Shown here one piece after another: positions 63,157 to 64,000 of a DNA stretch of 64,000 nucleotides. This stretch comes from Labilithrix sp. (GTDB taxonomy: Bacteria > Myxococcota_A > Polyangia > Polyangiales > Polyangiaceae): positions 62,001-126,000 of the forward strand of contig JAHBWD010000007.1 of the NCBI GenBank assembly GCA_019637175.1, written 5' to 3'. Below the pieces are notes generated by a model that saw only the letters and a program-made list of their open reading frames with translations, made no database searches and was not told the DNA's origin. Each line of letters starts with the position of its first letter. The first letter of the stretch is position 1. The translations under genes were made by a program, and so were the position numbers.

Positions 63157-63639
63157 ATGATGCAGAAGCTCGTCCAGATCGCCGCCGTCTCGCTCGCCTG
63201 CCTCGCCGTGACGGGCTGCTCGAAGTCGTACATCCCCAACACCGACGTCGAGGACTCGAGCGAGAACCGCAAGGTGATCGCCTTCTGCGAAGACTACCGT
63301 CACGCGGTCGAAGACAAGGACGTCGGGCGCCTGCTCAAGCTGGCGAGCCCGCGCTACTACGAAGACGGCGGCAACACGAACCCGGAAGACGACATCGACT
63401 TCGACGGCCTCAAAGACTACCTGTCGTCGACGTTCGTCAAGACCCAGACGATCCGCTACGAGATCCGCTACCGCAACGTGAAGTTCGCGCAGAACAAGAA
63501 GATCTTCGTCGAGTACACCTACTCGGCGAGCTACCGCATCCCCGGCCTCAAGGGCGAGGAGTGGAAGCACACCGTCGCCGACAACCGGCTCGAGCTCATT
63601 GCGGACGGCGAGACCTTCAAGATCCTCGCCGGCATGTGA
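63157..63639 (+). CDS. Small lipoprotein, NTF2-like
   Basis: A 160-aa lipoprotein: leader ending LAVTGCSKS with a good lipobox. The body (FCEDYRHAVEDKDVGRLLKL, then a run of strands to the end) resembles the cone-shaped NTF2/SnoaL fold by pattern: a helix with Ala-Val-Glu-Asp-Lys-Asp followed by beta sheets. Two ATGs (63157, 63160) are tandem. Function unknown. Confidence 0.72.
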   Translation: MMQKLVQIAAVSLACLAVTGCSKSYIPNTDVEDSSENRKVIAFCEDYRHAVEDKDVGRLLKLASPRYYEDGGNTNPEDDIDFDGLKDYLSSTFVKTQTIRYEIRYRNVKFAQNKKIFVEYTYSASYRIPGLKGEEWKHTVADNRLELIADGETFKILAGM

Positions 63640-63647
63640 GAGGGTGA

Positions 63648-64000
63648 GTGCCGTTCACGATCGCGCACGTCTCTGATCTTCACGTCTCGGAGTACGGCGA
63701 CACCTTCCACGACCGCCTGCGGGTCGTGAAGCGGAGCGCGAACGTCGTCGCGGCCGATCCCGCGAAGCTCGAGGTCGTGTGGGAAGAGGCGGGGTGGCGC
63801 GTGCTGCGCGAGCGGGGCAAGCGGCGGGCGAAGATCACGCTCGTCGATCCCGACGGCTTCGCGCATCCCGTCCCGTCGCTCAAGGAGGGCGCGGGCGTGA
63901 TCGATCCCGTCGAGCGCGCGGCGGCGAAGGCGTTCCGGCTCGAGGCGCGCCGCGCGACGACGCTGGCCAAGCACGTGCCCGCGGCGCCCGCGCTGCGTCA
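63648..64000 (+). CDS. Metallophosphoesterase (3' end outside the window)
   Basis: The first 117 codons are open to the window edge. The start FTIAHVSDLHVSEYGD holds the calcineurin-type D-x-H metal-binding motif. The next ~100 residues, charged and Ala/Arg-rich, do not yet show the GDxxD and GNH(D/E) motifs, which should follow. GTG 63648 is chosen because it puts DLH near residue 10 and GAGAGGG lies upstream; it is 8 nt after the lipoprotein stop. Confidence 0.8.
   Translation, partial: MPFTIAHVSDLHVSEYGDTFHDRLRVVKRSANVVAADPAKLEVVWEEAGWRVLRERGKRRAKITLVDPDGFAHPVPSLKEGAGVIDPVERAAAKAFRLEARRATTLAKHVPAAPALR

Overview
The window is about 64 kb of uniformly GC-rich (well over 60% by eye) bacterial chromosome, most likely from a myxobacterium (Myxococcota, perhaps Polyangiales-like). 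The evidence is the family content: an AgmX/PglI-type C-terminal domain, a PilZ protein of the kind repeated in myxobacteria, many lipoproteins and Cys-rich secreted proteins, a Ser/Thr kinase with a membrane tail, and a TPR-rich envelope cluster resembling the Glt machinery. The species is inference. No insertion sequence, prophage, CRISPR array, tRNA or rRNA was recognised, so this is ordinary chromosome rather than an island.

Layout. 1-10.0 kb is housekeeping: rpsR (cut by the window edge), rplI, a terminator, dnaB, an ArsA-type ATPase, then the minus-strand run era-der-Cys-rich exported protein, each pair overlapping by 4 nt, and a large ArnT/PMT-like glycosyltransferase. 10.1-14.9 kb holds a PilZ protein and an ECF sigma / membrane anti-sigma unit followed by two uncharacterised genes.

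15.3-26.6 kb is the most distinctive block: seven tightly spaced co-directional genes (a coiled-coil exported protein, two large periplasmic TPR proteins, a TPR lipoprotein, an 86-aa exported protein, a three-TM TolQ/ExbB-like protein, and an FHA-like/TM/TonB-C-like protein) closed by a U-tailed terminator. The architectures and order resemble the GltD-GltE-...-GltG core of the Myxococcus trans-envelope gliding machinery. 26.8-29.8 kb is a polysaccharide-export set (small exported protein, outer-membrane beta-barrel, short Wza-like lipoprotein) behind a good sigma-70 promoter, followed closely by an asparaginase and a cysteine synthase.

31.9-38.3 kb: an AI-2E-type permease facing mazG-rlmN-three envelope genes-lgt-like; from rlmN onward every gene overlaps the next. 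38.3-43.4 kb (minus): FAAL-type adenylating enzyme, then perR-rubrerythrin-Fe-S protein-DUF3501-thioesterase with a candidate PerR operator. 43.5-57.8 kb is mixed: pseudouridine synthase, flippase-like membrane protein, MoxR ATPase, kinase, MATE pump, MOSC protein, beta-helix lipoprotein, a QEGLA/HExxxH putative peptidase, a caspase-like-looking lipoprotein, enoyl-CoA hydratase. 57.9-63.1 kb is a small fatty-acid/polyketide-like unit: ACP, KS-pseudoKS fusion, lipoprotein, second KS-pseudoKS fusion. The window ends in a metallophosphoesterase.
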